A stretch of 14,436 nt of DNA from Bryobacterales bacterium (GTDB lineage Bacteria > Acidobacteriota > Terriglobia > Bryobacterales > Bryobacteraceae). Location of the stretch: contig PKZC01000103.1 of the NCBI GenBank assembly GCA_003132905.1, positions 5,853-20,288 of the forward strand, read 5' to 3'. The position numbers and the translations under genes were made by a program. Under the pieces are notes generated by a model. The model made no database searches. It had not been told where the DNA came from and saw only the letters and a program-made list of their open reading frames with translations. Positions 12,359-14,436 of the stretch are shown in pieces (the first letter of the stretch is position 1; each line of letters begins with the position of its first letter).

Positions 12359-14436
12359 ATGCATAACGACAAGATCCGGAAAACCCCGCGTCGCCGCACG
12401 CTGGAGTTTTGCTTCCATCCGAAAAATGTGGCCGTGATCGGCGCCACTGAAGCGCCGCACAGCGTGGGTCGCTCCATACTTGCGAATCTTAAGGACGCTC
12501 CTTTCCCTGGCGCTATCTACCCAGTGAATCCAAAACGCGACACGTTGCTGGGGCTGCCCTGTTATCACAGCATCGAGAGCGTTCCGGAGGCAGTGGATCT
12601 GGCGGTGATCGCCACTCCAGCCAACACCGTTCCCGGCGTGATTCGAGAGTGTGTAGAGGCCGGAGTACCAGCGGCAATTATCATTTCCGCCGGTTTTCGC
12701 GAAATCGGCGAGCACGGCGCAGCGCTTGAGAGCGAGATCCTGGCGGACGCCCGCCGCGGCGGCATGCGAATTGTCGGGCCAAATTGCCTGGGACTCATGA
12801 GCCCGCATCACATGCTCAATGCGACCTTCGCGAGCAGTATGGCACGGCCAGGCCATATAGGCTTTATCAGCCAGAGCGGCGCTCTTTGTACGGCCATCCT
12901 CGACTGGAGCCGCCGCGAGATGGTGGGTTTCAGCGCCTTCATATCGGTTGGCTCGATGCTCGACGTTGGCTGGGGCGATCTGATTCAGTATCTTGGCGAC
13001 GACCCGAAAACGCGCAGCATCGTGCTCTACATGGAGTCGGTTGGCGACGCACGCGCCTTCTTGTCGGCTTCGCGCGAAGTGGCGCTCTCAAAGCCGATCA
13101 TTGTGATCAAGCCGGGGCGCACACAAGCTGCCGCCAAAGCCGCTGCATCCCACACCGGCGCACTGACCGGCCAGGATGACGTTCTCGATGCCGCCTTCCG
13201 TCGTTCTGGTGTGCTGCGGGTGGAGACCATTGCGGAACTTTTCTATCTGGCAGAAGCTCTCGACAAGCAGCCCCGTCCCAAGGGTCCGCGCTTGGCGATC
13301 GTGACAAACGCAGGCGGACCGGCCGTGCTGGCTACCGATGCGTTGTTGACCAATGGAGGCGAGTTGGCGGAACTGGCTGCGGGGACCATCGCTCAGCTCG
13401 ATGCGTTCCTGCCCCAGCATTGGAGCCATCAGAATCCGATCGATATCTTGGGAGACGCCAGCGCCGCAAGCTACGGAAAGGCAGTGGCACTCGCTATCCA
13501 AGATCCCGCAACCGATGGCACGCTGGTGATTCTGGCCCCGCAAGCCATGACCGATCCCGAGGCGGTTGCGCAGCAATTGGCGGCTCTGCCCACCCATCAC
13601 TCAAAACCGCTGATCGCCAGTTGGATGGGCGGCCTGGATGTGGCTCCGGGCGAAGCGATCCTCAAAGCAGCCGGGATTCCCGCTTACCCTTATCCCGATT
13701 CGGCAGCCCGTATTTTTCAGTTGATGTGGCGTTACAGCGCGAATCTCCAAGCGCTCTATGAAACTCCGGACGCATTCGAAATGGACATTTCCAGCGAGGG
13801 ACGCGTCCATGCAGCGACGTTGATCGCGAATGCGAGAGCGAAACGACGCACCTTGCTAACGGAAGCTGAATCAAAGGCGCTTCTGGCTTCTTATGGAATC
13901 CCGACGGTGCCCACGGAAATCGCCACAAACGAGGATCTAGCCGTGACCCTGGCTGGTCGCATTGGCTATCCCGTGGTGCTGAAGCTACATTCAGAAACCA
14001 TCACGCATAAGACCGATGTGGGTGGAGTCCGGTTGAATCTGGCCGACGAGACCGCAGTGCGCACCGCCTATCGAACTATCGCGGATTCCGTGCGCCGGAT
14101 CGCGAGCGACTCCGACTTTCTGGGTGTCACGGTGCAGCCCATGGTCCGCGCCGAAGGTTATGAGCTGATTCTTGGATCGAGTATCGACTCGCAGTTCGGT
14201 CCGGTGATTCTCTTTGGAGGCGGAGGGCAGCTGGTTGAAGTGTATAAGGACCGCGCAGTGGGACTGCCGCCGCTCAACACCACGCTGGCGCGGCGAATCA
14301 TGGAGCGAACTAAAATCGTGACGGCGTTAAAAGGCGTCCGCGGAAGGAAAGCTGTGGATCTGGCGGCGTTGGAACGGTTAATCGTACGCTTCAGCTACTT
14401 GATCACAGAGCAAAGCTGGATCAAAGAGATCGACAT
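12359..14436 (+). CDS. ADP-forming acyl-CoA (acetyl-CoA) synthetase, partial at right edge
   Basis: Some 692 residues are visible and no stop is reached. The enzyme family interconverts acyl-CoA, ADP and phosphate with acid, CoA and ATP. Domains in order: CoA-binding Rossmann domain (about 15-145; [20 protein letters not shown], then VGPNCLG), the succinyl-CoA-synthetase-like alpha domains (about 160-460; [30 protein letters not shown]) and an ATP-grasp domain (about 495 onward; [32 protein letters not shown] [20 protein letters not shown], ending EQSWIKEID). His265 in ASHTGALTG is the phosphorylated histidine of active synthetases. The ATG at 12359 has only a weak GGACG upstream, but it is followed by the expected N-terminus. 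Some relatives carry a C-terminal GNAT acetyltransferase domain (Pat type); whether this one does lies outside the window. Confidence 0.93.
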   Translation, partial: MHNDKIRKTPRRRTLEFCFHPKNVAVIGATEAPHSVGRSILANLKDAPFPGAIYPVNPKRDTLLGLPCYHSIESVPEAVDLAVIATPANTVPGVIRECVEAGVPAAIIISAGFREIGEHGAALESEILADARRGGMRIVGPNCLGLMSPHHMLNATFASSMARPGHIGFISQSGALCTAILDWSRREMVGFSAFISVGSMLDVGWGDLIQYLGDDPKTRSIVLYMESVGDARAFLSASREVALSKPIIVIKPGRTQAAAKAAASHTGALTGQDDVLDAAFRRSGVLRVETIAELFYLAEALDKQPRPKGPRLAIVTNAGGPAVLATDALLTNGGELAELAAGTIAQLDAFLPQHWSHQNPIDILGDASAASYGKAVALAIQDPATDGTLVILAPQAMTDPEAVAQQLAALPTHHSKPLIASWMGGLDVAPGEAILKAAGIPAYPYPDSAARIFQLMWRYSANLQALYETPDAFEMDISSEGRVHAATLIANARAKRRTLLTEAESKALLASYGIPTVPTEIATNEDLAVTLAGRIGYPVVLKLHSETITHKTDVGGVRLNLADETAVRTAYRTIADSVRRIASDSDFLGVTVQPMVRAEGYELILGSSIDSQFGPVILFGGGGQLVEVYKDRAVGLPPLNTTLARRIMERTKIVTALKGVRGRKAVDLAALERLIVRFSYLITEQSWIKEID

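Overview
The window reads as ordinary chromosomal DNA from a Gram-negative, GC-rich soil-type bacterium. The best fit is an acidobacterium of the Solibacter/Bryobacter kind. That placement is an inference from gene style, not a database match. The pointers are an outer-membrane porin that begins with a carboxypeptidase-like regulatory domain, a SigK/RskA-type ECF sigma and anti-sigma pair, a large secreted type-B carboxylesterase with a twin-arginine leader, a secreted YtcJ-like amidohydrolase, and secreted HEAT and TPR proteins. No tRNA, rRNA, CRISPR array, transposase or integrase was seen.

Layout. 1-580 (minus): 5' part of a porin that runs off the left edge. 696-2018 (minus): malonyl-CoA decarboxylase, probably started at TTG. 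2132-2339 (plus): three 18-bp tandem repeats followed by a 49-residue basic protein. 2336-3687 (minus): ECF sigma factor and its membrane anti-sigma factor, translationally coupled by an ATGA overlap. 3800-4237 (minus): exported group 1 truncated haemoglobin. 4373-5607 (minus): polyphosphate kinase 2, whose natural 5' end appears broken by a one-base deficit in a C tract. 5724-6755 (minus): eukaryotic-type glutamine synthetase (GSII). 7033-8655 (plus): exported amidohydrolase behind a TATAAT box that would give a nearly leaderless mRNA. 8667-10268 and 10292-11203 (minus): carboxylesterase and an upstream HEAT-repeat protein, a likely two-gene operon. 11296-12318 (plus): secreted TPR protein. 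12359-14436 (plus): ADP-forming acyl-CoA synthetase, running off the right edge.

Working together. The clear functional units are the sigma/anti-sigma pair (with the haemoglobin just upstream on the same strand as a possible partner or target), the HEAT-esterase pair, and perhaps glnII-ppk2 (nitrogen assimilation next to nucleotide regeneration from polyphosphate). Malonyl-CoA decarboxylase and the acyl-CoA synthetase both touch acetyl-CoA supply but lie far apart. The most notable single observation is the ppk2 5' region. A good ribosome-binding site and ATG lead into an acidic extension that joins the kinase frame only if one base is added to a seven-C run. No clearly new multi-gene system is evident. 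The secreted haemoglobin beside the ECF pair and the repeat-preceded small protein are the best leads for something undescribed.
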